Of a stretch of 42,086 bases of DNA, positions 19,135 to 28,496 are shown piece by piece. Made by a program: the position numbers and the translations under genes. Positions within the stretch are counted from its first letter, which is position 1, and every line of letters begins with the position of its first letter. This stretch comes from Acetobacter persici JCM 25330. GTDB lineage: Bacteria; Pseudomonadota; Alphaproteobacteria; Acetobacterales; Acetobacteraceae. The notes under the pieces were generated by a model, which ran no database searches, was not told where the DNA came from, and saw nothing but the letters and a program-made list of their open reading frames with translations. The stretch spans positions 1 to 42,086 of the forward strand of contig NZ_BAJW01000032.1 of the NCBI RefSeq assembly GCF_000613905.1, read 5' to 3'.

Positions 19135-19545
19135 TCAGGACAAAGCCCCCTGAGAGCGTTCCTGAGGTTTGACGAGAGTCTCCGTCGCCACCTCAATAAA
19201 ATAGCCGCCTTTTGCTTTCAGATAGAAAGCCCAGGCACCGTGGAAATTGCGCGGGGGCTGAAGCTCCCATCCCTCCGCACACAGGCGGGCATAAAGGTCA
19301 TCCACCACGTCACGGGATGGCTGGATGAAACCGATATGCAGAGTGTCGAAGTCCTCAGGGTATACGAAGCCACCCAGTCGGTTCTCAAAATGATTTAAGA
19401 TCAGCACGAGCCCGGCGTCATCCTGCATGATCACCATTTTATCGCCCCGGACGACCAGAGTTTGCAGCCCGAAATATCGCTCGAACAGTGCCTGATCAGC
19501 GAGGACATCATGACTGTAAAGATTAATATGATTCAGTTTCATCAT
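19135..19545 (-). CDS. VOC-fold (glyoxalase/dioxygenase-like) protein
   Basis: 136 residues, a single vicinal-oxygen-chelate unit made of two beta-alpha-beta-beta-beta modules: KLNHINLYSHDVLADQALFERYFGLQTLVVRG, then DFDTLHIGFIQPSRDVVDDLYARL and YFIEVATE. Likely metal ligands are His in LNHINL, His in DTLHIGF and Glu in FIEVA. Such proteins bind a divalent metal and act as lyases, dioxygenases or antibiotic-binding proteins; the substrate is not evident. I chose the paired ATGs at 19542-19545, preceded by GGAAAGG, over the long upstream extension from 19698, which has no family resemblance. No operon partner. Confidence 0.8.
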   Translation of the reverse strand: MMKLNHINLYSHDVLADQALFERYFGLQTLVVRGDKMVIMQDDAGLVLILNHFENRLGGFVYPEDFDTLHIGFIQPSRDVVDDLYARLCAEGWELQPPRNFHGAWAFYLKAKGGYFIEVATETLVKPQERSQGALS

Positions 19546-19956
19546 CGTGCCTTTCCGTTGTGCGTGCAACGGACACGGATCGACCGTGGAGACAGGCATC
19601 CAGCCAGCCACAACCGACCACACGCGGGAGAAAACCCTCTCACGGTGTCCGGCCATGGTCAGGAACGGAAGTCTCCCGTTCAGGCGTGACTGTCTCAAAG
19701 AGACCGCAGGTTATCACCATACCTGCATCGCTGTCTTTTTAGGCAAACGCAGCTTGGCGCGCGGTGGGGATACAGGTCAAGTTCCATTTTGCCGCAACAG
19801 GCCGGGACCGCAGGCGCTGTTCTTGACGAGGCGCGGGATAAAAGGCTTTTACTCGCGCGATCCCTCTGTGTTTTCAGGAAGTGTGGAATTTTGACGCAAA
19901 CCGGCACGCCTACGCCCGATTCAATGCCTGCCGGGACGGATGCAGGGTCATCCCTG
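19546..19956. other. Divergent intergenic region, no gene seen
   Basis: This 411-base gap separates the VOC gene from the RluD-like gene. Open frames here have no recognisable protein content. It should hold both promoters, but I see no convincing -35/-10 pair, repeat or RNA structure. The pseudouridine synthase could start up to 11 codons earlier, at 19924. Confidence 0.5.
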
Positions 19957-20927
19957 ATGTTTATCGCAACGGAGGAACAGGCTGGAGACCGGGTTGACCG
20001 CTTTGTTGCCGCACAGTCCGGCACGTTGTCTCGCTCACGCGTCAAGGCGCTGATTGAAGAGGGGCATCTGACCGGCAACGGGAAGCCCATTACAGAGCCA
20101 GCAGAGACCGTGCGGGCCGGAGTGACTTATGGGCTGACCATCCCTGCCGCCGCACCAGCGTGCCGGAGGGGGAGCGTGTGGCGTTTGATGTGCTCTATGA
20201 AGACGCGGACCTTATTGTGCTCAACAAGCCCGCCGGTCTTGTGGTGCATCCTGCGCCGGGGAATGAAACGGGTACGCTGGTCAACGGGCTGATTGCCCAT
20301 TGCGGGGACAGCCTGAAAGGCATTGGCGGGGAACGCCGCCCCGGCATTGTGCACCGGCTGGATAAGGATACGTCTGGCCTGATGGTTGCCGCCAAAACGG
20401 AGCAGGCACATCTGGCCCTGTCAGCCGATTTTGCAGCCCGGCGGATAGACCGGGCCTATCTCGCCTTCTGCTGGGGCTGCCCGCAGCCTGCGGAAGGGGA
20501 GTATGAAGGGGATATCGGGCGGGATAAGCGTGACCGTAAACGCATGACCATTGTGACCCACGGCGGGAAATGGGCGCTGACCCGCTACCGCACGTTGCAG
20601 GCGTTTGAAATGGGGGCCGCGCTGGTGCAATGCCGTCTGGCAACAGGCCGGACCCACCAGATCCGGGTCCATTTTTCTGCCAATAACCATCCGCTTATTG
20701 GAGACCCGGTCTATCTGCGGCGTATTCCGGCCGCGGCCAAAGGACTTCCCCCCACCGCACGGGCTGCCGCGCTGGATTTCCCCCGTCAGGCGCTCCATGC
20801 GGCGCGTCTGGGGTTCACGCACCCCCGCACCGGGGAGCAGATGGCGTTTGAGGCTCCCATGCCTGAAGACATGCTGGCGCTGGGGGAAAGTCTGGGCCTG
20901 ACACCGGGGAAAGTGATCATCGTCTGA
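19957..20927 (+). CDS. rluD: RluA/RluD-family 23S rRNA pseudouridine synthase, frameshifted
   Basis: About 323 residues across two frames. The first part is an S4 RNA-binding domain (RVDRFVAAQSGTLSRSRVKALIEEGHLTGNGK); the second is the catalytic domain, with VLNKPAGLVVHPAPGN, the active-site aspartate in GIVHRLDKDTSGLMV, and the RTHQIRVHFSANNHPLIGDPVY motif. It converts uridines of large-subunit rRNA to pseudouridine. The frame changes at ~20159, where one lost G (GCGGTGCCG to GCGTGCCG) restores APAVPEGERV. The start is uncertain: ATG 19957 has an AGGG nine bases upstream, while ATG 19924 has no ribosome site. The gene precedes rpoH, a common alphaproteobacterial neighbourhood. The RluD assignment against other RluA paralogues is probable, not proven. 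Confidence 0.87.
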
Positions 20928-21297
20928 CTATTACGGAACCCTGTGCGGAAGGCCGCGTTCTATGAGGCGTGTCGGCTCTTTCTGTCCGGTTCCGAGTCTG
21001 TCCGTCCGCATGGGAACTCAATCCCTGTTATATAGAGAACGAAGGGCAGTTTTCCCGGATTTTCTTGACAGAACGGTCTTTCCGGCGCACCGTCATCATC
21101 CTTTCTGAAATGCCCGCAGGGCTGCCGGAACGGATGTTTCTTCCCTCGTGCTGCCCATTCGGGGGGCGATGGAGGAAGACATAAATCCTTATCTGCTTAT
21201 TAGCCGGAAACTCGCCTAATTCTGCGCAACGCACATCAGATTTTAACGGAACCTGAAGTGTTGCAGGGAGCTTTCCAGTTAAGAGGAGTGCTCAGTC
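20928..21297 (+). other. rpoH upstream region
   Basis: A 370-base stretch without a convincing gene between the pseudouridine synthase and rpoH. A TTGACA at 21065-21070 is a possible -35, but no good -10 follows at 16-18 bases. The ribosome site AAGAGGAG lies about nine bases before the rpoH ATG. The long leader leaves room for post-transcriptional control, for which I see no specific structure. Confidence 0.4.
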
Positions 21298-22184
21298 ATG
21301 GTCTCATCTGTCGTCAATGTTGGTCCTGAAAACAATCTTTCAAGGTATTTTCAGGATATCCGCAAATACCCCATTCTCACCCCGGAAGAAGAACTCCGTC
21401 TTTCCCATTTGTGGAAGGATGAGGGCGATGTAAAGGCCGCGCACAAACTGGTGACGTCTCACCTGCGGCTGGTTGCAAAAATCGCCATGGGTTACCGGGG
21501 GTATGGCCTGCCGGTGAATGAACTCATCAGCGAAGGCAATATCGGCATGATGCAGGCCGTCCGCCGGTTTGACCCGGACAAGGGCTTCCGTCTGGCGACA
21601 TACGCCATGTGGTGGATCCGTGCAGCCATTCAGGAATACATCCTGCATAGCTGGTCTCTGGTGAAAATGGGCACCACGGCTGCGCAGAAAAAACTGTTCT
21701 TCAATCTCCGCCGCCTGAAAGGCAGATGCAGGCAATTGATGACGGGGATCTTCAGCCGGAGCAGGTGAACAAGATTGCCACGACGCTCGGCGTGTCCGAG
21801 CAGGACGTGGTGAACATGAACCGCCGCATGGCCGCCCCTGATCATAGCCTGAACGCGCCGATGCGGGCTGATCAGGATAATGAATGGCAGGATCGTCTGG
21901 TTGATGATCAGGTCAATCAGGAAGAAACCTACGCGGAAAACGAGGAACTGTCTGGCCGTAAAGCCCTGCTTGCCAACGCCATGAACACGCTGAATGAGCG
22001 GGAGCGGCACATCTTTACGGAACGCCGCCTGACGGATGAACCGTCTACGCTGGAGGATCTGGCTCTCCAGTATGGTATCTCGCGCGAGCGGGTGCGCCAG
22101 ATTGAAGTCCGGGCTTTTGAAAAAGTTCAGGCCGCGATGAAGAAAGACGTTGAAGCCCGCCGAGGTGCTGCAAAGGAGGGCTAA
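21298..22184 (+). CDS. rpoH: RNA polymerase heat-shock sigma factor (sigma32), frameshifted
   Basis: About 295 residues, normal RpoH length. The first frame contains region 1.2 (NNLSRYFQDIRKYPILTPEEE), region 2 (RLVAKIAMGYRGYGLPVNELISEGNIGMMQAVRRFD, GFRLATYAMWWIRAAIQEYILHSWSLV) and the start of the RpoH box. The second frame contains region 3 and region 4 (NERERHIFTERRLTDEPSTLEDLALQYGISRERVRQIEVRAFEKVQ). RpoH directs RNA polymerase to chaperone and protease genes. The frame breaks at ~21722 inside LRRLKG-QMQAIDDG; one lost C (GGCCAGATG to GGCAGATG) repairs it. Since this sigma factor is normally required for stress survival, a sequencing error is the likelier cause than a real mutation. Confidence 0.92.
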
Positions 22185-22210
22185 GGCCCTCCTGAAAGAC
22201 CCTTTGTTTT

Positions 22211-22826
22211 ATGACGACGAAACGTGCCTTCCCCGAAGCGCCGGTTACCCTGACCGGTCAGCATGTCCAGCTTGTCCCACTGTCCCTCTCACATCTTGAA
22301 GCTCTGCAACTCGCTGTGCAGGATGGCGAGCCGTGGAAGGTCTGGTGCACCTCTGTGCCCCGGCCTGAGGCCATGCAGGCCGATATTGAGCGGCGGCTTG
22401 ACCTGCAGAAGCGCGGCACCATGCTGCCCTATACCGTCGTCAGCCTGCCGGAAAACCGGATTGTCGGTATGACGACCTTTATGAATATTGATAGAGCCGG
22501 ACCCCGCGTGGAAATCGGCTCAACATGGTATGCGGCCAGCGTGCAGAGAACAGCCGTTAATACCGAAGCTAAAAAGCTCCTTCTGTCTTACGCGTTTGAC
22601 GTGCTGGACTGTCTGGCTGTGGAGTTCCGCACCCATGTGCTCAACCAGCGCAGCCGCCGGGCGATTGAACGGCTGGGAGCAAAGCTGGACGGAGTGTTAC
22701 GCTGCCATCAGCGGCTGGTTGATGGTTCTGCGGGATACCTGCGTCTACAGTGTCACGGCGGCAGAATGGCCTGCCGTGCGGAACCATCTGCACTGGTGCC
22801 TGACGGAAAAATATCAGCGGGTGTGA
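22211..22826 (+). CDS. GNAT (RimJ/RimL-like) N-acetyltransferase, frameshifted near the end
   Basis: About 205 residues. The fold is that of RimJ/RimL/Cps-type acetyltransferases: VTLTGQHVQLVPLSLSHLEAL, EIGSTWYAASVQRTAVNTEAKKLLLSYAFDVL (acetyl-CoA binding helix region) and VEFRTHVLNQRSRRAIERLGAKLDGVLR. After VDGS the reading leaves the family; the neighbouring frame continues LRDTCVYSVTAAEWPAVRNHLHWCLTEKY, which is the usual family end, and stops at 22826. The shift at ~22725 fits two lost C (TCCCTG to TCTG). It uses acetyl-CoA to acetylate an amine, the target being unknown. It starts 26 bases after rpoH on the same strand and so may be cotranscribed. Confidence 0.82.
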
Positions 22827-22832
22827 GAGCGC

Positions 22833-22854
22833 TATCCGCAGCACGCCGCGGATA
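22833..22854. terminator. Small hairpin between convergent GNAT and recJ genes
   Basis: TATCCGC and GCGGATA form a 7-base perfect stem with an 8-base loop. No T-run follows on either strand, so this is at best a weak terminator for the two converging transcripts. Confidence 0.35.
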
Positions 22855-22867
22855 AATCCTCACCCTT

Positions 22868-24702
22868 TCAGGCGCGGGCCGCGTCCTGAATAAAGAAGGT
22901 GGCGTCGGTGCGCCCGTTCCATGTTTCTGACCGCAGATAACCCGCCAGATGGACCGGCGGACGGGTGCTGTCTTCCAGCGCGATGGCCAGCGGATTATCA
23001 TTCGCACGGAACAGCAGGGCTTTCAGGCGGCCCCCATCCGGCCCCTTGAGCAGCAGGCGGAGCGTATTGCCATCCCGCCCGATCCGGTCAGACCGGATAA
23101 TCTGTGCGTGAGAGACAGCAATCAGCGGCTCCGCATTGCCTGCGCCAAACGGGGCCAGCATGGCAAGATTTTCCGCAAGCTCGACCGTTGCGCCCGAGAC
23201 GGACAAGGCGACATCCAGCGTAATATCTACTGTGTCCGGCAGGGCTGCCGCATCCGCCAGTCGCTCATCCAGAAAGGCATGAAAGCGTTCAATATTGTCC
23301 GCAGGCAGCGAAAAACCTGCGGCCATGGCGTGGCCGCCTCCGGTTGTGAGCAGGCCAGCCTGACGGGCCGCAATAATAACCGTGCCCAGATCCAGCCCCG
23401 GCACGGAGCGGCCTGAGCCTTTGATGGAGCCATCTTCCTGCTCTGCGCCAACCAGCGCGGGCCGGTTGAACTGTTCCTTAATGCGGCCAGCCACAATTCC
23501 CACAACGCCGGGGTGCCAGTCTTTCCCAGCCAGCAGAATAACCGGGTGTCCGGCCTCCCGCTGTTCGGCAGCCTGCGCCATAGCGCGGTCCAGTATTTCG
23601 GCTTCCACACCCTGCCTGCGGCGGTTTACCGCATCCAGCCGCTCGGCCATGGTGCGGGCGTCATGCGCATCGGTGCTGCGCAGCAGGGTCAGGCCCAGTG
23701 CGGCTTCGGCAATGCGACCGCCTGCGTTAATACGCGGGCCAAGGGCAAAGCCGCAGGTGAAGGCATCCGGGGCTTTGGTCACACCGGCAATGTCCAGCAG
23801 TGCGTTCAAGCCGGTGCGCTGGCGGCGCGCCATGATTTTCAGCCCCTGTGTCACAAAGGCGCGGTTTAGCCCATGCAGGGGCATTACGTCACACACCGTT
23901 GCCAGAGCGACCAGATCAAGCTGGCGCATCAGGTCCGGCGCAGGCTGGGCATCGTGAAACCATCCGGCAGCGCGCAGATCCCGGCAGGTGGCAACAGCGG
24001 CCAGAAAAGCAAGCGCGGCTGCGCACACATGTCCAAGGCCGGATGTGCAGTCAGGCCGGTTGGGGTTTACGGTTGCCAGAATAGGGGGCAGCGCGTCTTC
24101 TGATTTGTGGTGGTCCAGCACAATCAGATCGGCTTTGTCGGCCAGCGCGCCCAGAACAGGCCCCGCAGCGGTGCCGCAATCCACACAGATAATGAGCGAA
24201 GCGCCGTGTGATACCAGCCCTTCCAGCGCAGGCACGTTCGGGCCGTAGCCTTCCGTCATGCGGTCTGGAATATGGGTGTGGACGGTGCTGCCCAGCTCTT
24301 CAAAAAATGAGGCGAGGATGGCGGAGGCACATGCGCCGTCAACGTCATAATCGCCAAAAATACCGATTGTTTCGCCCTTCTGCACCGCCTGCGCCATACG
24401 GGCGGCGGCTTTATCCATATCCTGCAGGCTGGACGGATTGGGGAGCAGGGCGCGGAGCTTGGGGTCAAGAAAATGGGCCGCCTGTTCCAGCGGGATGCCA
24501 CGCAGCGCCAGAAGCCTGCCGACAATTTCCGGCAGCCCGCGCGCTGCGCAATGGCGGCCCCCATGCGCAGCAGGGCGGGGTTTTCAGCCCCGTCCCGCCA
24601 CACCCAGCGGCGGCCTGTCAGGCTGCTTTCCACGCCAAGGGCCGCACGGGCCTCTGGCATGGGGGGCAGGGTGTCCAGTGTGTCAGACAAAAGAGCCGTC
24701 AT
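22868..24702 (-). CDS. recJ: Single-stranded-DNA-specific exonuclease RecJ, frameshifted
   Basis: About 611 residues when two frames are joined. RecJ digests single-stranded DNA 5' to 3' in recombination and mismatch repair. DHH-family motifs are visible: GIFGDYDVDGACASAIL (motif I), ICVDCGTAA, LIVLDHHKSEDALP (motif III, DHH), and the DHHA1 signature TTGGGHAMAAGFSL. The first ~55 residues (LGVESSLTGRRWVWRDG...) are in a different frame; the break at ~24535 sits in QRAG-LPEIVGRLLALRGIP and one lost C (GGGCCTG to GGGCTG) repairs it. I chose ATG 24702; a start at 24735 would overlap glpX by 16 bases. It is the last gene of the alaC-hom-glpX-recJ series on the minus strand. Confidence 0.92.
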
Positions 24703-24719
24703 TCGGGGGGAGGGCCGCC

Positions 24720-25733
24720 TTATTGCGGGGTCCATGTTTTGGTTTTGAAGTTATGGTAGCCTTCAATAAACCGCACCGTGCCGGATTTGGAGCGCATGAC
24801 CAGAGAATGCGTGACGGCATGGTTCGGATACTGATGGATGCCCTTCAGCAGCGTGCCGGATGTTACCCCGGTTGCAGAGAACAGCACGGAACCAGCCGCC
24901 AGATCATGCAGGCCGAGCTTGCGGTCCGGGTTTTTGCCGGGGTTCATTTTCTGGGCGCGTTCACGCTGGCTGTCATCTTCAAACAGCAGGCGGCTCTGCA
25001 TCTGGCCGTTGACGCAGCGGATAGCCGCAGCCGCCAGAACGCCTTCCGGCGCGCCGCCGGACCCTGCGTAAATATCGACCTGACTGGTGTCCAGGCAGGC
25101 AGCAATAGCGCCTGCAACGTCACCATCGGTCAGCAGGCGGACGCGCGCACCAGCTTCCCGCGCTTTGGCAATCAGTTCTTCATGCCGTTCACGATCCAGC
25201 GTGCAGAGAACGAGGTCCCGCACAGCCTTGCCTTTAGCTTTGGCCAGATTGCGCAGATTGTTTTCAATGGAGGAATCAAGGTCCACAACGCCGTCCGGCA
25301 GGCCCGCGCCGACAATAATCTTGTCCATGTAGACGTCAGGCGCATGCAGGAAGTTGCCGCGTTCGGCCAGAGCCACAACGGTAATGGCGTTCGGCATGTC
25401 CTTGGCGCACAGGTTTGTGCCTTCCAGCGGGTCCACGGCAATATCCATGGCCGGGCCACCCGAGCCGACTTTTTCACCGATATACAGCATCGGTGCTTCG
25501 TCCATCTCGCCTTCACCGATCACGACGGTGCCATCAATGGCCACGGTGTCAAACGCTGTGCGCATGGCCTCAACCGCGGCACCATCGGCGTCATTTTTCT
25601 TGCCCCGTCCTGTCCAGTGGGCAGAAGCCAGAGCAGCGGCTTCCGTTACACGGACCAGTTCAAGGGCAAGGTTACGGTCGGAAACCACAAAACTCGGGAT
25701 CGGATCGTTCGCGTCAGACATTCTGGAAGTCAT
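24720..25733 (-). CDS. glpX: Class II fructose-1,6-bisphosphatase
   Basis: 337 residues. It removes the 1-phosphate of fructose-1,6-bisphosphate in gluconeogenesis and, in some bacteria, acts on sedoheptulose-1,7-bisphosphate. GlpX signatures: GRGKKNDADGAAVEAMR, VVIGEGEMDEAPMLYIGE, the metal-binding VDPLEGTN (Asp101), and LTDGDVAGAIAA, followed by DIYAGSGGAPEGVLAAAA. An alternative ATG four codons in (MSDAND) is equally possible. It lies 43 bases after hom and directly before recJ on the same strand, an order common in alphaproteobacteria. Confidence 0.95.
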   Translation of the reverse strand: MTSRMSDANDPIPSFVVSDRNLALELVRVTEAAALASAHWTGRGKKNDADGAAVEAMRTAFDTVAIDGTVVIGEGEMDEAPMLYIGEKVGSGGPAMDIAVDPLEGTNLCAKDMPNAITVVALAERGNFLHAPDVYMDKIIVGAGLPDGVVDLDSSIENNLRNLAKAKGKAVRDLVLCTLDRERHEELIAKAREAGARVRLLTDGDVAGAIAACLDTSQVDIYAGSGGAPEGVLAAAAIRCVNGQMQSRLLFEDDSQRERAQKMNPGKNPDRKLGLHDLAAGSVLFSATGVTSGTLLKGIHQYPNHAVTHSLVMRSKSGTVRFIEGYHNFKTKTWTPQ

Positions 25734-25776
25734 CCTTTATTGTTTTTAGGCCGGGCTGGGCTGTATCGGCAGAGGC

Positions 25777-27103
25777 TCAGTCCGTTTCAATCCGGATCAT
25801 CACCGGTGTATCCGTCACAACATCCAGACCATCAATGCGTGTGACGGCCTCCTGCATGGCGGCTTCGGACGTCTGATGCGTCACCAGCACCAGTGGTACA
25901 TACGGGTCAGCATCATTCTGCTCCGGTGTATGCTGCAACATGCTGCGGAGCGAAACGCCACAGTCACGTAGAACAGCCGTGATATCCGCAATCACACCGG
26001 GGCGGTCTTCCACCAGAAGGCGCAGATAGAACGCGCCAGTGCCTGCAGAAACCGGGTTAGCCTGTAAAGGAGGCGTATCTGTGGCCTGCACACCCCAGAC
26101 AGGAATGGTATGGCCTCGGGCAACATCAATCAGGTCTGCCGCAACGGCGCTGGCTGTTGGGCCAGCGCCGGCACCGCGCCCTTCAATCATCAGGCGGCCT
26201 GCAAAAGCGCCTTCTGCCACCACGGCGTTAAATACGCCGTCCACCTGCGCGATGGGCGCGTTTTCCGGTACAAGGCAGGGGGTGACGCGGGCTTCAAGAC
26301 CCGCCTCGCTCATGCGGGCCATGCCCAGCAGCTTGATGCGATAGCCCAGCGTGCGGGCAAAGGTGAGGTCCAGCGCGCCAATGCGGCGGATGCCCTCAAC
26401 ATGCAGGGAGTCAAAGGCAACAGGCTGCCCAAAGGCCAGACCGGCCAGAATTGTCAGCTTATGCGCGGCATCCAGACCATCAATATCGGTAGACGGATCA
26501 GCTTCGGCGTAGCCGAGTTGCTGGGCATCGGCCAGAACCGTGCCGAAGTCCTTCCCGGTTTCCCGCATCACCGTCAGGATATAGTTGCAGGTGCCGTTCA
26601 GAATGCCGCCAATACGCAGCAGGCGGTCTGCCGCCAGCCCTTCACGCACCATCTTGATGGCCGGAATCCCGCCAGCAACCGCCGCTTCAAACAGCAGAGG
26701 GGCGGATTTTTCAGCACTCAGGCGGGCAAGGGCCGGACCATGAATGGCCAGCAGGGCCTTGTTGGCGGTAACAACGGGCTTCCCCGCAGCAAGGGCCGCC
26801 TCCACCACGCGCGCGCCGTGCCTTCCGCACCACCAATCAGTTCGACCACCACATCCACATCCGGGTCGGCCACCAGATCAGGCGCGTTATCGTACCAGCG
26901 CATGCCGGACAGATCGACCCGCGGTCCCGCGTGCGGTCCCGTGCGCTGACGGCGGTCACTTTCAGGGGGCGGCCTGCCCGCGCGGTGACCAGATCCGCAT
27001 TGGTGGCCAGCAGACGGATAACGCCTGCGCCAACTGTGCCGAGACCAGCAATGCCGAGGCGCAGAGGGGCAGACTGGGGAGAAGTGGAGGAAGAAGACGT
27101 CAC
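25777..27103 (-). CDS. hom: Homoserine dehydrogenase, frameshifted twice
   Basis: About 442 residues once three frames are joined. It reduces aspartate semialdehyde to homoserine, leading to threonine and methionine. Visible parts: NAD(P)-binding LGIAGLGTVGAGVIRLL, the middle segment DLVADPDVDVVVELIGG, then KPVVTANKALLAIHG, the catalytic region GGIPAIKMVREGLAADRLLRIGGILNGTCNYIL, YAEADPSTDIDGLDAAHKLTILA, and a C-terminal ACT domain (RLLVEDRPGVIADITAVLRD) that usually gives threonine feedback. Breaks are at ~26918 (GGGG to GGG) and ~26810 (GCGGTGG to GCGTGG), both single lost G on the coding strand. The start overlaps the stop of the aminotransferase gene by 4 bases, so it is translationally coupled. 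Probably intact in the organism. Confidence 0.93.
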
Positions 27104-28338
27104 GATTCAACAGACTCCGGCTTGCTGGCGGAAGCAGGGGGCGCTTTGACCCCATGCGCAGAAAGAAAACCACGAATAGCACGGGTGGCCTGACGCAGGC
27201 GCTGGGTGTTTTCCACCAGCCCGATGCGCACAAAACCTTCCCCATGCTCACCAAACCCGAGGCCGGGGGCCACGGCCACCCCGGCTTCCTTGAGCAGGAG
27301 TTTGGAGAACTCCACGCTGCCCATTTCACGGAACTGCTCAGGGATGGGAGCCCATGCAAACATCGAACCTTCCGGTGAGGGCACGTTCCAGCCCCCGGCA
27401 TGCAGCCCGCGGATCAGCACGTCCCGGCGTTCTTTATATAGGGCGCGGATATCGGCCACACAGTCCTGCGGTCCGTTCAGCGCTGCGACTGCCGCGACCT
27501 GAATAGGCGTAAAGGCCCCGTAATCCAGATAGGATTTAATGCGTGTCAGGGCGGCAACCAGCCGCTCATTGCCAGCGGCAAACCCCATGCGCCAGCCTGC
27601 CATGCAGTAGGTTTTGGACAGGGACGTAAATTCGACCGCAATATCCTTGGCACCCGGCACAGCCAGAATGGAGGGCGGCACGAGATCCCCAAAATAGATT
27701 TCCGCATAAGCGAGGTCAGACAGGATGAAGATGTCTTCCCGCCGGGCAAACGCCACCAGTTCCTTGTAAAAATCCAGATCCGCCAGATAGGCCGTGGGGT
27801 TGGACGGGAAATTGACAATCAGCGCCGTCGGTTTGGGCACGGAATGGCGCACGGCACGCTCCAGCGCCCGCAGCATGGTATCATCCGGCGTGGCGGGAAT
27901 GGAGCGGACGGAGGCTCCGGCAATAATAAAGCCGAACTGATGGATGGGGTAGGACGGGTTGGGCACCAGAATGGTGTCACCGGGGCTGGTAATGGCGGAG
28001 GCCAGATTAGCCAGCCCTTCCTTGGAGCCCAGTGTCGCGATGACTTCCGTGTCCGGGTTGAGCTTCACGTTAAAGCGGCGTTCATAATACCCGGCCAGAG
28101 CCTTCCGCAGGCCGGGAATCCCTTTACTGACGGAATAACCATGCGCGCGCGGGTTCTGCACGCTTTCAATCAGTTTTTCCACAATATGCGGCGGGGTCGG
28201 GCTGTCCGGGTTGCCCATGCCGAGATCAATAATATCCTCGCCCCGCGCTCGGGCTGCCGCTTTGGCCTGATTGACTGAGGCAAAAACATACGGCGGCAGG
28301 CGGCGGATACGATGGAATTCTTCGGTCATGGACTTCAA
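27100..28338 (-). CDS. alaC: Class I/II aminotransferase, AlaC-like
   Basis: 412-residue PLP enzyme (fold type I). Motifs: GEDIIDLGMGNPDSPTPPHI, SVSKGIPGLRKALAGYYERRF, GSKEGLANLASAITSPGDTILVPNPSYPI, LIVNFPSNPTAYLADLDFY, and the PLP lysine in SLSKTYCMAGWRMGFAAGN, with the phosphate-binding Arg near the end (EGFVRIGLVEN). The closest named enzyme is AlaC, a glutamate-pyruvate transaminase; relatives annotated as LL-diaminopimelate or aspartate aminotransferase cannot be excluded. Its position ahead of hom is conserved in alphaproteobacteria and hints at amino acid synthesis. An internal ATG three codons in (MTEEFH) is the likelier true start. Confidence 0.88.
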   Translation of the reverse strand: MKSMTEEFHRIRRLPPYVFASVNQAKAAARARGEDIIDLGMGNPDSPTPPHIVEKLIESVQNPRAHGYSVSKGIPGLRKALAGYYERRFNVKLNPDTEVIATLGSKEGLANLASAITSPGDTILVPNPSYPIHQFGFIIAGASVRSIPATPDDTMLRALERAVRHSVPKPTALIVNFPSNPTAYLADLDFYKELVAFARREDIFILSDLAYAEIYFGDLVPPSILAVPGAKDIAVEFTSLSKTYCMAGWRMGFAAGNERLVAALTRIKSYLDYGAFTPIQVAAVAALNGPQDCVADIRALYKERRDVLIRGLHAGGWNVPSPEGSMFAWAPIPEQFREMGSVEFSKLLLKEAGVAVAPGLGFGEHGEGFVRIGLVENTQRLRQATRAIRGFLSAHGVKAPPASASKPESVES

Positions 28339-28427
28339 ATGCCCTTGGTGGGAAAGGGGTCAGACCCAGCACGATTGCGGGGAAAAACATAGTAATGGCA
28401 GAAACGGAACAGGCAACCGCCCCGACC

Positions 28428-28458
28428 GGATAATCTGTTGTGCGCCATCAGATTATCC
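28428..28458. terminator. Perfect 10-base hairpin between the lipoprotein gene and alaC
   Basis: GGATAATCTG and CAGATTATCC flank an 11-base loop, about 40 bases past the lipoprotein stop on the minus strand. No T-run follows, so it may be a Rho-assisted terminator or an operator for alaC; position alone does not decide. Confidence 0.4.
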
Positions 28459-28496
28459 AGTCAGATTATTGCGCGGGCCTGACTATAAGGTGGGGG

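Noticed and set aside
20969-21184. A 71-codon open frame in the rpoH leader
   Set aside because: It has low-complexity, Arg/Ser-rich content without family marks, and no ribosome site; it lies in the expected untranslated leader.
21700-21740. Programmed ribosomal frameshift in rpoH
   Set aside because: No slippery heptamer or downstream pseudoknot is visible, and rpoH is not known to need one. The identical style of break in recJ, hom and others makes sequence error the simpler reading.
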